Source of the DNA: JAAXPZ01 sp965215705 | GTDB lineage: Bacteria; Campylobacterota; Campylobacteria; Campylobacterales; Sulfurovaceae | Length of the DNA stretch: 64,000 bases | NCBI GenBank assembly: GCA_965215705.1 | Contig: CBDCEE010000003.1 | Location: 124,001 to 188,000, forward strand | Direction: 5' to 3' | In this document: positions 17,169 through 25,878 of the stretch, in pieces | Numbering within the stretch: the stretch's first letter is position 1 | Layout of the letters: every line of letters begins with the position of its first letter | Position numbers and translations under genes: made by a program | Notes under the pieces: model-generated | What the model was told of the DNA's origin: nothing | Databases searched by the model: none | The model's input: only the letters and a program-made list of their open reading frames with translations

Positions 17169-18320
17169 ATGATAGAAGAACTTTCTCGCTTGCTTGATCA
17201 TTATGAAAGCAAAATCTATGATGATTTTGAACGCATAGTCAACATCAATAGTTTTTCTACTTATCCTGCAGGAATAGAGAGGATGCATGATGCACTGCAA
17301 GAGCTGGCTCATGAGCTTGGCGTCACGTTAGAGAATATCTACTCCAGTCAAAAATCAAGACCACATCTTATCTATGGGAAAGCATTGGAGAGTGATTTCT
17401 ATGCGATGATGGGGCATTTTGACACAGTACATCCTCCAGAGAGTGACTTTCAGGAGATGTGGGCGGATGGATCACTGCTCAGAGGTCCGGGTACCAATGA
17501 CATGAAAAGTGGATTGATCGTAGCGATCTACTCGCTAGCGATTTTACAGAAGCTTTATCCTGGCAAAACACTTCCTCTCAAAGTACTGTTCAACTCGGAT
17601 GAGGAGATCGGCTCTCCTGATTCGGAAGAGATCATCAAAACGATCTTTGTTGGTGCCAAAGCTGGGTTTGTCTTTGAACCGGGAAGAATAGAGAATAACA
17701 GTCTGGTGACCAGTAGAAAAGGGATCTTCGGGCTCTCTGTGGAGATTACAGGAAAACCTTCTCATGCAGGTACCGCACCAGAGAGGGGTATCAATGCGAT
17801 CGTAGAAGCTGCCCGTATCATTACGGCACTTGAGAAGCTCAATGATCTGGAAAAGGGTATCTCTGTTGGCTGTAATATGATAGAGGGTGGTGTAGCTGTC
17901 AATGTGGTAGCTCCCAGCTGTACGATAGGCGTAGATGCCAGATACATACGCCCCGCACAAAAAGAGCAGCTGGTCGCAGCGATAGAGGAGATCTTGACTG
18001 CACCTGCAGCCACTGGTGCTACGGTGGCATATCAGGTATTGCATGGTAGACCTCCTCTGGAGAAGACAGAAGCTTCAGAGAAGCTCTATCAGCACTATAA
18101 AAGCATCTCAGAATCACTGGGGATAGGGTGTGCTGAGCTGGCAACAGGGGGAGGCTCAGATGCCAACTTCCTCTCTGCGATGGGGATACCGGTCATAGAT
18201 GGGGTAGGGGCAGTCGGAAACCATAGCCATACCAAAGAGGAGTATACGGTAAAAAGCTCGATCATAGAGAGGATCAAGATCTTCTGTCTGTTGATGGTAC
18301 AAGAGATCGAAAAAGAGTAG
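17169..18320 (+). CDS. M20 family metallopeptidase (glutamate carboxypeptidase type)
   Basis: A 383-residue zinc peptidase. Metal ligands and catalytic residues are in GHFDTVHP (HxD), GTNDMKSGL (bridging Asp), NSDEEIGSPDS (Glu-Glu) and FEPGR. The dimerisation or lid segment contains SHAGTAPERG, and the final ligand His lies in GNHSHTKEEY. The pattern is closest to carboxypeptidase G2 / ArgE-DapE relatives. There is no signal peptide, so it is cytoplasmic. RBS AGGTGG. The ABC transporter operon starts 64 nt downstream on the same strand, suggesting that it hydrolyses the imported peptides. Confidence 0.9.
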   Translation: MIEELSRLLDHYESKIYDDFERIVNINSFSTYPAGIERMHDALQELAHELGVTLENIYSSQKSRPHLIYGKALESDFYAMMGHFDTVHPPESDFQEMWADGSLLRGPGTNDMKSGLIVAIYSLAILQKLYPGKTLPLKVLFNSDEEIGSPDSEEIIKTIFVGAKAGFVFEPGRIENNSLVTSRKGIFGLSVEITGKPSHAGTAPERGINAIVEAARIITALEKLNDLEKGISVGCNMIEGGVAVNVVAPSCTIGVDARYIRPAQKEQLVAAIEEILTAPAATGATVAYQVLHGRPPLEKTEASEKLYQHYKSISESLGIGCAELATGGGSDANFLSAMGIPVIDGVGAVGNHSHTKEEYTVKSSIIERIKIFCLLMVQEIEKE

Positions 18321-18384
18321 GATATCACTAAGATCCAGCTGTGGGTCTTATCGTGTCCTGATCAAAAGCATAAAAGGAGAAACT

Positions 18385-19917
18385 ATGAAAAAGATCACAT
18401 TTGCATTGGCTGCGGTAGCAGTCTTAGGTTCTATGGGGGTCGCAAAGACGCTCAAAGTAGGTTTGGCATCAGGGGCCCTGAGTATGGATCCCTATGCACA
18501 CAACGAGACAGCGACCAACTCGATCCTGTCCAATCTCTTTGATCCACTGGTCTCTTTTGACAAAGATATAAAAACACACCCTGCACTGGCTGAGTCATGG
18601 ACAAACCCAGATCCTAAAACCTGGCTGATCAAGCTCAGAAAAGGGGTGAAGTTTCACAACGGAAATGCCTTCAATGCAGATGATGTGGTCTTTTCTTTTG
18701 ACCGTATCAAGAACTGGAACAAATCAGGATTCAAAGGCAAGGTCAGTGCGATCGATTCTGTGGAAAAAGTCGATGAGTTTACCGTCAAGTTTACCACGAC
18801 CAAGCCTTTCCCTGTCTTCCTGAGAAAGCTTACCTATGTAAGTATCTTGGACAAAGAGACATTAGAGGGGAAAGATGATCAGTGGGTAGGACTGCATCCT
18901 ATCGGGACGGGGGCATACAAGCTGGACTCCTGGAGCAAGGGCGACCATATCAAAATGAGTGCCAATGCAGACTACTGGAGAGGCAAGCCTAGTTTTGATA
19001 ATGTACTCTTCAGACCACTGACCAATAACGCTACCCGTGTAGCTGCGATACTCAGTAACGAAGTAGATATCATCAACAGAGTCCCTGTAGTTGATGTAAA
19101 CCGTGTGAAAAGTAATGACAAACTCAACTTCTTTGTCCAGCCAGGGCTACGACTGATCTATCTACAGATGGATCAGGATAGAAATATGACCAAATTTATC
19201 AAAACACATGATGGTAAAAATCCCTTCAAAGATATCCGAGTCAGACAAGCACTCTACTATGGTATCAATGAAGATGCGATCATCAAGTATGTGATGAAGA
19301 CCTTTGCGGCACCTGCTGCACAGATGAGCCCGAGTGCTGTATTTGGTCATGATGACAGTATCATGCGACCCAAGTTTGATCCAGCCAAAGCCAAGGCACT
19401 ACTGGCAGAAGCGGGTTATCCAGATGGATTTGAGGTACAGCTAGATGCACCAAACAACCGTTATATCAATGATGCGCAGATTGCTCAGGCAGTGGCATCT
19501 TCGTTGGCAAAGATCGGTATCAAGGTCAAGGTCAATGCTACACCCAAGTCTACGTTCTTTAAAGCGGTACGTAACAGAGATACCAGCTTCTTCCTGATCG
19601 GATGGGCAAGCAGCGATGGTGATGCGAGCTCCGTACTGGATGGTGTCGTGCACTCTACTGATGATGAAAAAGGCTACGGTCGATACAACAAAGGTGGATT
19701 TGCAGATGCTAAAGTGGATAAGTTTATCGAAGACTCCGCAGGTATCATGGATCCAGATGCCAGGCTCAAAGCACTCCAAGCTGCACAGAAGATCGCTGTA
19801 GTCGATGATCAGGGATTCATTCCACTACACTATCAGGTAGATATCTATGCATCGAGCAAGAAGATTCATTTTGAGCCTAGAACAGATAGCCGTATCTGGG
19901 CATATGATATCAAGTAG
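18385..19917 (+). CDS. dppA: Peptide ABC transporter substrate-binding protein (DppA/OppA type)
   Basis: A 510-residue periplasmic SBP_bac_5 protein. The signal peptide MKKITFALAAVAVLGSMGVAKT is followed by the family hallmarks SMDPYAHNETATNSILSNL, the ADDVVFSFDRI region, and PIGTGAYKLDSW. This class binds dipeptides or oligopeptides. The RBS AAAGGAG is strong. Two permease and two ATPase genes follow, after a 187-nt gap that carries a large hairpin, so the binding protein may be made in excess. The exact peptide specificity is not readable from sequence. Confidence 0.93.
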   Translation: MKKITFALAAVAVLGSMGVAKTLKVGLASGALSMDPYAHNETATNSILSNLFDPLVSFDKDIKTHPALAESWTNPDPKTWLIKLRKGVKFHNGNAFNADDVVFSFDRIKNWNKSGFKGKVSAIDSVEKVDEFTVKFTTTKPFPVFLRKLTYVSILDKETLEGKDDQWVGLHPIGTGAYKLDSWSKGDHIKMSANADYWRGKPSFDNVLFRPLTNNATRVAAILSNEVDIINRVPVVDVNRVKSNDKLNFFVQPGLRLIYLQMDQDRNMTKFIKTHDGKNPFKDIRVRQALYYGINEDAIIKYVMKTFAAPAAQMSPSAVFGHDDSIMRPKFDPAKAKALLAEAGYPDGFEVQLDAPNNRYINDAQIAQAVASSLAKIGIKVKVNATPKSTFFKAVRNRDTSFFLIGWASSDGDASSVLDGVVHSTDDEKGYGRYNKGGFADAKVDKFIEDSAGIMDPDARLKALQAAQKIAVVDDQGFIPLHYQVDIYASSKKIHFEPRTDSRIWAYDIK

Positions 19918-19975
19918 CTAAGCACTACATCCCTCTCTTTTGGGTGGGATATAGATGGAGTAGCTAGAAAAACGT

Positions 19976-20056
19976 TTTTCACTTGATGCGACAAATGAGC
20001 ACTTGACCCATGTAATGGGCGCTTGCGTTTGTGAATGCTAGAGTGTCGAGTGAAAA
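19976..20056. repeat. Long inverted repeat between dppA and dppB
   Basis: Outer arms TTTTCACTTGA (19976-19986) and TCGAGTGAAAA (20046-20056) pair with one G-T. A central hairpin CCCAT-GTA-ATGGG (20007-20019) and a middle pairing ACAAA/TTTGT lie inside. It may cause partial termination or protect the dppA mRNA 3' end, or be a small mobile element; no open reading frame is inside. Confidence 0.65.
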
Positions 20057-20104
20057 GTTAGTTTTTCGAAATACTCAGAAAATACACCTTTTTATGGAAA
20101 CACA

Positions 20105-21055
20105 ATGACAAAATACATACTCAATAGACTGTTCCACTCTGCACTAGTCATGTTCACGATCAGTTTTATAGTGTTTTTTATAATGTTCAAGGCAGGTGAC
20201 CCTGTCGAGCTCATGCTCCCCCCTGATGCGACACATCAAGATGTGATTGATATGCGGGTAGCACTGGGGATCGACAAGGGCTTCCTTGTGCAGTATAAAA
20301 ACTTCTTGGTCAATGTCTCTCATGGCAATCTGGGCAACTCCTTTATCTACGGGCAGCCTGCACTGGATATCGTATTTGAGCGGATGCCTGCGACGATGGA
20401 GTTGGCAGTGATCGCGATGGTTATTTCGATACTGGTGGGTATACCGCTGGGTATCATCTCTTCGATACGGCCCAACTCAATGTTGAGTAGGATCATCATG
20501 TTCTTCTCTTTAGCGGGCATTTCGGTGCCCGTTTTTTGGACAGGGATGATACTGGTGTTGATATTCTCAGTCATTCTAGGTGTACTTCCGAGCTCTGGCA
20601 GGGGAGAGGTCTATCTCTTTACCTCTGCATTCACTTGGGATGGATTCAAGCACCTGATCATGCCTGTGACGACACTCGCGGTCTTCCAACTGGCACTGAT
20701 CCTGCGACTGACTCGAACAGGGATGATGGAGGTGTTGATGCAAGACTATATCAAACTCGCTGCTGCCAAAGGGGTGCCACGTAGAGTGATCGTCTACTAT
20801 CACGCACTCAAAAACACACTCATCCCACTCATTACCATTATTGGTATTCAGTTTGGACAGTTGGTTGCCTTTACCATCGTAACAGAGACGATCTTTGCAT
20901 GGCCAGGTACAGGAAAGCTGATCATTGACTCGATTCAAAATCTTGATCGTCCCATCGTGGTGGCGTATCTGTTGGTAATCTCCTTTATCTTTGTGGCGAT
21001 CAACTTTGTGGTGGATGTGATGTATACATTGGTAGATCCGAGAGTGAGGGTATGA
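20105..21055 (+). CDS. dppB: Peptide ABC transporter permease (DppB type)
   Basis: A 316-residue inner-membrane permease with six predicted helices, starting MTKYILNRLFHSALVMF as in DppB/OppB. The conserved N-terminal motif MLPPDATHQDVIDMRVALGID and the cytoplasmic EAA-type loop (DYIKLAAAKGVPRRVIVYYHALKN), which contacts the ATPases, are intact. Its last codons overlap the start of the next permease by 4 nt (ATGA type), so translation is coupled. Confidence 0.93.
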   Translation: MTKYILNRLFHSALVMFTISFIVFFIMFKAGDPVELMLPPDATHQDVIDMRVALGIDKGFLVQYKNFLVNVSHGNLGNSFIYGQPALDIVFERMPATMELAVIAMVISILVGIPLGIISSIRPNSMLSRIIMFFSLAGISVPVFWTGMILVLIFSVILGVLPSSGRGEVYLFTSAFTWDGFKHLIMPVTTLAVFQLALILRLTRTGMMEVLMQDYIKLAAAKGVPRRVIVYYHALKNTLIPLITIIGIQFGQLVAFTIVTETIFAWPGTGKLIIDSIQNLDRPIVVAYLLVISFIFVAINFVVDVMYTLVDPRVRV

Positions 21056-21909
21056 TGAAATGGTTTAAAAATGAGTTAGTACAAGAGTATTTTGAGGACA
21101 AGCTCGCTGTCATTGGGTTGGTGATCTTTGTCATTTTGGCACTTTTTGCACTGATGCCCTCCGTGTTTGCCCCGCAGAATCCCTATGATCTGACACAGTT
21201 GTTTTTGGAAAACAGTTTCCAAGCACCCAACAGTACCTTTATTCTGGGTACAGATGAACAGGGGAGGGATATCTTCTCTGCGATTATGTATGGCTTGCGG
21301 GTATCCCTCTATGTAGGCTTTGCGAGCACGATCCTCTCTGTGATCATCGGCTTTACACTGGGATTGATCTCTGGCTACTATGGCGGATGGGTGGATACAG
21401 TGATCATGCGGATCGCAGATATCCAGCTCTCTTTTCCAGCGATCTTGATCGCACTGATCATCATGGCACTTTGGGGTGCAGGGATCGGCAAGATCATTAT
21501 CGCTATCACCATCGTCAACTGGGTCTACTATGCACGAACAGCGCGAGGTGTGGTGCTCTCTGAGAAAGAGAAGGACTACGCCCAGTCAGCCAAGGCACTG
21601 GGTATGAGCAAGATGGGTATCATCTTTGGCGAGATCATGCCCAATACCACGGCACCTATCATCGTCATCGCCACCGTGCGTATCGCAGTGGCGATCATCC
21701 TGGAGGCGACATTGAGCTTCCTGGGGCTTGGCGTACCGATCACGGAGCCTTCACTGGGATCATTGATCTCCAATGGCTACCAAGTGCTCTTTAGTGGGTA
21801 CTGGTGGACATCGGTGTTCCCTGGTATTATACTGATGATACTCATCATCTCCATCAATCTCATCGGAGACCGTATGAGAGATATTATGAATCCGAGGTTG
21901 AAAAGATAA
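21052..21909 (+). CDS. dppC: Peptide ABC transporter permease (DppC type)
   Basis: A 285-residue second permease subunit. It shows the DppC/OppC N-terminal helix, the periplasmic segment FILGTDEQGRDIFSAIMYGLR split across the first loop, and the EAA loop KDYAQSAKALGMSKMGIIFGEIMPN. It ends HRMRDI-like DRMRDIMNPRLKR, as usual in this family. It overlaps dppB by 4 nt and the following ATPase gene by one base. Confidence 0.93.
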   Translation: MMKWFKNELVQEYFEDKLAVIGLVIFVILALFALMPSVFAPQNPYDLTQLFLENSFQAPNSTFILGTDEQGRDIFSAIMYGLRVSLYVGFASTILSVIIGFTLGLISGYYGGWVDTVIMRIADIQLSFPAILIALIIMALWGAGIGKIIIAITIVNWVYYARTARGVVLSEKEKDYAQSAKALGMSKMGIIFGEIMPNTTAPIIVIATVRIAVAIILEATLSFLGLGVPITEPSLGSLISNGYQVLFSGYWWTSVFPGIILMILIISINLIGDRMRDIMNPRLKR

Positions 21910-22865
21910 TGGCACTCTTAGAAGTTACTAACCTAAAAACACACTTTTTCACACGAAAAGGGGTCATCAAGGCGGTCGATGGCATCTCCTTTTCTATCGA
22001 AAAAGGTGAGATACTGGGCATCGTAGGCGAGTCAGGAGCGGGCAAATCCATCACAGGATTCTCCCTACTCAAGCTCATAGATAAGCCAGGACGCATCGTC
22101 GAAGGGAAGATACTTTTTGACGGTGTGGATCTGGTCAAACAGACAGAGAAGCAGATACAGAAGATCCGAGGCAATGAGATCGCCATGATCTTCCAAGATC
22201 CGCAAACCTCTCTCAATCCTGTCATCACGATAGGGGAGCAGATGATGGAGGCGATCCTCTATCACCATAGCGATGTCTCACGCAAGCAGGCGTTTGCGTC
22301 GTGCGTGGATATCCTCAAGCTCGTAGGACTCCCCGCAGCAGCAGACAGGATGAAGAGCTATCCTCACCAGCTCTCAGGAGGGATGAAACAGCGTGTGGTC
22401 ATTGCCATGTCGCTGCTCAACAACCCCAAGCTTCTCATCGCGGATGAGCCGACCACGGCACTGGATGTGACGATACAGGCACAGATACTCTATCTGATGA
22501 AAAAGCTGAGTCAGGATTTTCACTCTTCGCTCATTCTCATCACCCATGACATCGCGGTCGTCTCACAGCTCTGTGACAAGATCGCAGTCATGTATGCAGG
22601 CAGGATCGTAGAGTATGGCAGCAAGGAAGAGGTGATCTTCGACCCCAAACACCCCTACACCAAAGGGCTCATCGAGTGCCTACCCAAACTCAACGATGAC
22701 CAAGAGCGGCTCTACCAGATCCCAGGCATCATGCCCTCGCTGCTGGAGCTGCCTGTAGGGTGCTATTTTAAAGACAGATGCGAGCTGGCAGATGCCCAGT
22801 GTGATGTCTACCCAGACGAGCAAAAACTGGGAGAGAGGAGTGTATTTTGTCACAAGATCAACTGA
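21909..22865 (+). CDS. dppD: Peptide ABC transporter ATP-binding protein (DppD type)
   Basis: A 318-residue ATPase. Walker A is GESGAGKS, the signature LSGGMKQR, Walker B LLIADEP, and the switch His lies in ITHDIAVV. The C-terminal oligopeptide-transporter extension has a Cys cluster (GCYFKDRC, DAQC, FCHK), which in the related DppD/OppD proteins can hold an Fe-S cluster. The frame is open to 21804, but the ATG at 21909 sits in TAATG overlap with dppC and gives the normal N-terminus MALLEVTNLKTHF. Confidence 0.92.
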   Translation: MALLEVTNLKTHFFTRKGVIKAVDGISFSIEKGEILGIVGESGAGKSITGFSLLKLIDKPGRIVEGKILFDGVDLVKQTEKQIQKIRGNEIAMIFQDPQTSLNPVITIGEQMMEAILYHHSDVSRKQAFASCVDILKLVGLPAAADRMKSYPHQLSGGMKQRVVIAMSLLNNPKLLIADEPTTALDVTIQAQILYLMKKLSQDFHSSLILITHDIAVVSQLCDKIAVMYAGRIVEYGSKEEVIFDPKHPYTKGLIECLPKLNDDQERLYQIPGIMPSLLELPVGCYFKDRCELADAQCDVYPDEQKLGERSVFCHKIN

Positions 22866-23824
22866 AACTACTCGAAGTCAAGGATATAGAGAAGGTCTTT
22901 ACCGTCAAAGTCGGTACCTTTGAGAAAAAAGATCTCCATGCACTCAACAAGATCAACTTTGATATCTATCAGGGCAAGACCCTCTCCCTCGTAGGAGAGA
23001 GTGGCTGTGGCAAGACCACCGTGGGCAAGGTCATCCTCGGACTCTACCAAGCCACAAGTGGTGAAGTGCTCTATCATGGTCAGGATATTGCCAAACTCAC
23101 CCCTCAGCAGCGAGGGAGTGTACAAAAAGACATCCAGATGATCTTCCAAGACCCATACTCCTCACTCAATCCGAGAAAAAAGGTCAAGACCATCCTAGAA
23201 CAACCCCTCAAGATCCACACCAAGCAGACCAAAGCGGAGCGTATGCAGACGATCTACGAGATCTGCGATGATGTGGGGATCGACTACAGCTATCTCGAGC
23301 GTTATCCGCACCAGTTCTCAGGAGGGCAGAGGCAACGTATCGCGATCGCTAGAGCGATCATTCTACGTCCAGAGCTTGTCCTAGCCGATGAGCCGATCTC
23401 TGCGTTGGATGTCTCGATCCAGGCACAGATACTCAACCTCATGATGGATCTCAAGGACAAGTACAACCTCACTACGCTCTTTATCACCCACGATATCTCT
23501 GTGGTCAAACATATCAGCGACTATGTGGCAGTCATGTACCTAGGAGAGATCGTAGAGTATGCCAGCAAAAAAGAGCTCTTCGCCCAACCCAAACACCCCT
23601 ACTCCAAGATGCTCTTCTCCACTGTGCCTGACATCCACACCCCACTAGCCACAGATAGTGTGCTAAAAACAGGAGAGATACAAAGCCCCATCGACCTACC
23701 TAAAGGCTGCTTTTTCGCCAACCGCTGCCCGTATAAAGAGGACAGCTGTGACGAAGCGCATCCAGAGCTGGTCGATACCGAGGGAGGACATATGGTGCGG
23801 TGTCCTTTGTGGGATAAAGTGTAG
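22847..23824 (+). CDS. dppF: Peptide ABC transporter ATP-binding protein (DppF type)
   Basis: A 325-residue ATPase partner of DppD. It has Walker A GESGCGKT, signature FSGGQRQR, Walker B LVLADEP and the switch His in ITHDISVV, with the C-terminal Cys-rich tail (GCFFANRCPYKEDSC, VRCPLW). The start is a TTG at 22847 with GAGAGGAG 8 nt upstream; it lies inside the end of dppD in another frame (19-nt overlap). This is the last gene of the transporter operon, and a repeat island follows. Confidence 0.92.
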   Translation: MSQDQLKLLEVKDIEKVFTVKVGTFEKKDLHALNKINFDIYQGKTLSLVGESGCGKTTVGKVILGLYQATSGEVLYHGQDIAKLTPQQRGSVQKDIQMIFQDPYSSLNPRKKVKTILEQPLKIHTKQTKAERMQTIYEICDDVGIDYSYLERYPHQFSGGQRQRIAIARAIILRPELVLADEPISALDVSIQAQILNLMMDLKDKYNLTTLFITHDISVVKHISDYVAVMYLGEIVEYASKKELFAQPKHPYSKMLFSTVPDIHTPLATDSVLKTGEIQSPIDLPKGCFFANRCPYKEDSCDEAHPELVDTEGGHMVRCPLWDKV

Positions 23825-23866
23825 GGGATATATTGTCTTTAAAATAATGTGATTGATATGTCCAAA

Positions 23867-23990
23867 GGTGTGTTGGCAAACACACCCTACGAAGAAGATT
23901 GATAATACCCCGTAGGGTGCGTTTGCAACGCACCATCTTGACAATTTAAATGACATTATGGTTTTGCCGAAAGGCTTAGGATGGTTTTGA
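23867..23990. repeat. REP-like inverted repeat element, copy A1
   Basis: Left arm GGTGTGTTGGCAAACACACC plus CTACG (23867-23891) and right arm CGTAGGGTGCGTTTGCAACG plus CACC (23911-23934) are imperfect inverted copies, each itself a hairpin. The 80 nt from 23911 on, including the mini-hairpin GCCGAAAGGC, reappear at 53377-53460. It is intergenic, behind dppF. No transposase is nearby. Confidence 0.75.
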
Positions 23991-23991
23991 T

Positions 23992-24000
23992 GGGGGGGGG
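23992..24000. repeat. Homopolymeric G tract (G9)
   Basis: Nine consecutive G residues, 106 nt upstream of the AT-rich gene at 24107. Poly-G tracts are the classic phase-variable element in Campylobacterota. This one is intergenic, so only promoter spacing could be affected. Confidence 0.8.
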
Positions 24001-24106
24001 AGTCTGATATTTGTATTTGTATTTATTTTTATTTTTGAGAGTGGAATAAGAAAAAAAATGAGTATTTTTAGTATACTTAAATGTGTGAATGAAAATAAGG
24101 ATTATA

Positions 24107-24400
24107 ATGAAAAATACAATTATTAAATCAGTAGGGGAAGTAATTTGTAAAGAATATCTTTCACTTAGGTTTAAAACAAAGGTAGAAAGAGGATACTATA
24201 TATTGAAATACCTTGGACAAGATGGTCAACAATTTCATATAGGATATAGAGAATTTACAAGTGATTCTGCAAGAAGTGCATTTAATGAGAATTTCATTTT
24301 TGAAGTTCCTCATGATAAACCAACTGAGATATCGTATAAAGATAAATTATTTACAGTGATAGAAGTTTCAAATAAGGAAATTAAGTTTATTAAACATTAA
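24107..24400 (+). CDS. Hypothetical AT-rich orphan protein
   Basis: A 97-residue protein with no recognised domain; it is polar, with no signal peptide or membrane segment. The frame opens at an ATG at 24089, but AAGG lies 6 nt before the ATG at 24107, which I chose. Base composition is much richer in AT than in the flanking transporter and permease genes, and inverted-repeat elements lie on both sides. This suggests recent acquisition or a rapidly evolving insertion site. Coding status is likely but not certain. Confidence 0.55.
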   Translation: MKNTIIKSVGEVICKEYLSLRFKTKVERGYYILKYLGQDGQQFHIGYREFTSDSARSAFNENFIFEVPHDKPTEISYKDKLFTVIEVSNKEIKFIKH

Positions 24401-24420
24401 TTCTTCCTTCTTAATAAAAT

Positions 24421-24490
24421 TCGTAGGGTTGGCTTCAGCCGACCACAAGCACCAAGCATTGATAATGGTCGGCTAAAGCCAACCCTACGA
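24421..24490. repeat. 25-bp inverted repeat (REP-like), GTAGGGTTGGC type
   Basis: Arms at 24421-24445 and 24466-24490 are reverse complements at 24 of 25 positions (core GTAGGGTTGGCTTCAGCC), with a 20-nt loop. It lies between the orphan gene and the permease pair and could also act as a terminator-like stem, though it has no T-tract. It resembles dispersed palindromic repeats of the GTAGGGT type seen in many bacterial genomes. Confidence 0.8.
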
Positions 24491-24536
24491 TCCCCCGCAT
24501 TTCATACATTAAATTCAGGATTGAAACAACATACAG

Positions 24537-24542
24537 TATAAT
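24537..24542 (+). promoter_or_regulatory. -10 box TATAAT, predicted leaderless start for permease gene
   Basis: A perfect TATAAT ends 6 nt before the ATG at 24549, separated by TCCCCC. Transcription would start at or next to the A of the ATG. No Shine-Dalgarno sequence is present between. Confidence 0.5.
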
Positions 24543-24548
24543 TCCCCC

Positions 24549-25019
24549 ATGAAAAACCAGAAACAGAACAAGAAACAAAATCAAAATCAAAAACAACCCC
24601 CAACCTTCATGCAATCCTTTCGCAAGGCGCTTATGGGCTTTATCACGATGCTGCCTATGGTGATCGCCGTAGTTGGCCTGGTGGCGATCTTCAAGACCTA
24701 TATCACACCTGAGATGCTCTCTACGCTCTTTGGACATGGGCGGGTGGCGGATATCGCTATTGGGACGTTGACTGGGGCTGCTTCTTCGGGGCAGGGGGCG
24801 ATCAGTTATGTGATCGGAGAGGGGTTACTGGATCAGGGGGTTACGGTGTACGCAGTCTCTGCATTTATCCTCGCTTGGGTGACGCTGGGGTTTATCCAGC
24901 TGCCTGCTGAGGCGAGTGTGTTTGGGGTGCGGTTTACCGTATGGCGGAATGTGTTGACACTCATCAGTACCGTAGCGGTCTCCTATCTGGCAGTGGCGAC
25001 CACGGGAGCACTCTTGTGA
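24549..25019 (+). CDS. Permease, N-terminal half of a split pair
   Basis: A 156-residue membrane protein with about four helices. A Gln/Asn/Lys-rich low-complexity N-terminus (residues 1-16) precedes a hydrophobic region with ALMGFITMLPMVIAVVGL and the segment GAASSGQGAISYVIG. The pattern suggests half of a DUF318/ArsP-like permease, which usually has eight helices in one chain of ~300 residues. The substrate is unknown. A perfect -10 box sits 6 nt upstream and no RBS is seen. The gene overlaps the next permease half by 4 nt (GTGA). Confidence 0.72.
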   Translation: MKNQKQNKKQNQNQKQPPTFMQSFRKALMGFITMLPMVIAVVGLVAIFKTYITPEMLSTLFGHGRVADIAIGTLTGAASSGQGAISYVIGEGLLDQGVTVYAVSAFILAWVTLGFIQLPAEASVFGVRFTVWRNVLTLISTVAVSYLAVATTGALL

Positions 25020-25510
25020 AGCAGTTTCAGTTTAAGGGAGTGAAGTTCCTCCTCATCGTAGTGCTGATCTATCTAGGGATCATTGTACTGGATAGTGACA
25101 AGCTCCCGATGATATGGTCTGAGTTTGTAGCGATCTGGGTAAAGATACTGCCGATATTTGCCCTCATTATCATCCTCACTACCCTTATCAACTACTTCCT
25201 CAAACCCAAGCACATCATCAAACACCTCGGAGAGGAGAGTGGGGTGATGGGTACGGTCTATGCCATCATCGGAGGGATACTCAGCCATGGGCCGATGTAT
25301 GTCTGGTATGGGATGCTGGAGGATATGAGAGAGCATGGACTACGTGACGGGCTGATCGCGACCTTTCTCTATGCCAGAGCGGTCAAACTGCCGCTACTGC
25401 CGTTTATGATCGGACTCTTTGGGGTGACCTTTACCGTGGTGATCAACCTCTATATCCTGCTCTTTGCGATACTACAAGGCAAGATCATCGACAGGGTGAT
25501 GTCCAAATAG
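25016..25510 (+). CDS. Permease, C-terminal half of a split pair
   Basis: A 164-residue membrane protein with about four helices, starting at a GTG (MKQFQFKGVKFLL) that overlaps the previous stop by 4 nt. The frame is open further upstream to 24941, but that part only shadows the first gene. Key segments are the GTVYAIIGGILSHGPMYVWYG loop, split over the helices, and LYARAVKLPLLPFMIG. Coupled translation and complementary size suggest the two halves assemble into one permease. The transport substrate is not readable. Confidence 0.72.
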   Translation: MKQFQFKGVKFLLIVVLIYLGIIVLDSDKLPMIWSEFVAIWVKILPIFALIIILTTLINYFLKPKHIIKHLGEESGVMGTVYAIIGGILSHGPMYVWYGMLEDMREHGLRDGLIATFLYARAVKLPLLPFMIGLFGVTFTVVINLYILLFAILQGKIIDRVMSK

Positions 25511-25563
25511 TATAGATCCTTCATGTTGTGATATAATGGTACATCACAAACAGAGGAGTATGG

Positions 25564-25878
25564 ATGCTGATTACCAATATCGAGTATCTCCCCAACAAGC
25601 AGATCATAGAGCATTTCGGGATCGTATCAGGATCATCCGTGCGTGCCAAGCATGTAGGACGGGATATCGCAGCAGGATTTAAAAATATCTTGGGAGGTGA
25701 GCTCAAAGCGTATACCGAGCTCCTCAGTGAATCCAGAGAGGAAGCGACAGAGAGGATGGTTGCTCAGGCAGAGTCACTGGGAGCCAATGCTATCCTCAAT
25801 GTACGTTTCTCTACCTCCTCAGTGGCGGCAGGGGCAGCAGAGCTCTATGTCTACGGTACGGCGGTGAGGACAGAGTAA
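25564..25878 (+). CDS. YbjQ (UPF0145) family protein
   Basis: A 104-residue cytoplasmic protein of the YbjQ/UPF0145 family, annotated in databases as putative heavy-metal-binding. It shows the family segments GIVSGSSVRAKHVGRDI, the REEATERMVAQAESLGANAI helix and a YVYGTAV strand at the end. RBS GAGGAG, with a TATAAT about 30 nt upstream. Its stop overlaps the ATG of a second YbjQ protein by one base. No biochemical role is firmly known. Confidence 0.85.
   Translation: MLITNIEYLPNKQIIEHFGIVSGSSVRAKHVGRDIAAGFKNILGGELKAYTELLSESREEATERMVAQAESLGANAILNVRFSTSSVAAGAAELYVYGTAVRTE

Noticed and set aside
24421..24490. Inverted repeat as a simple terminator
   Set aside because: 25-bp arms with a 20-nt loop and no T-tract fit a dispersed palindromic element better than an intrinsic terminator.
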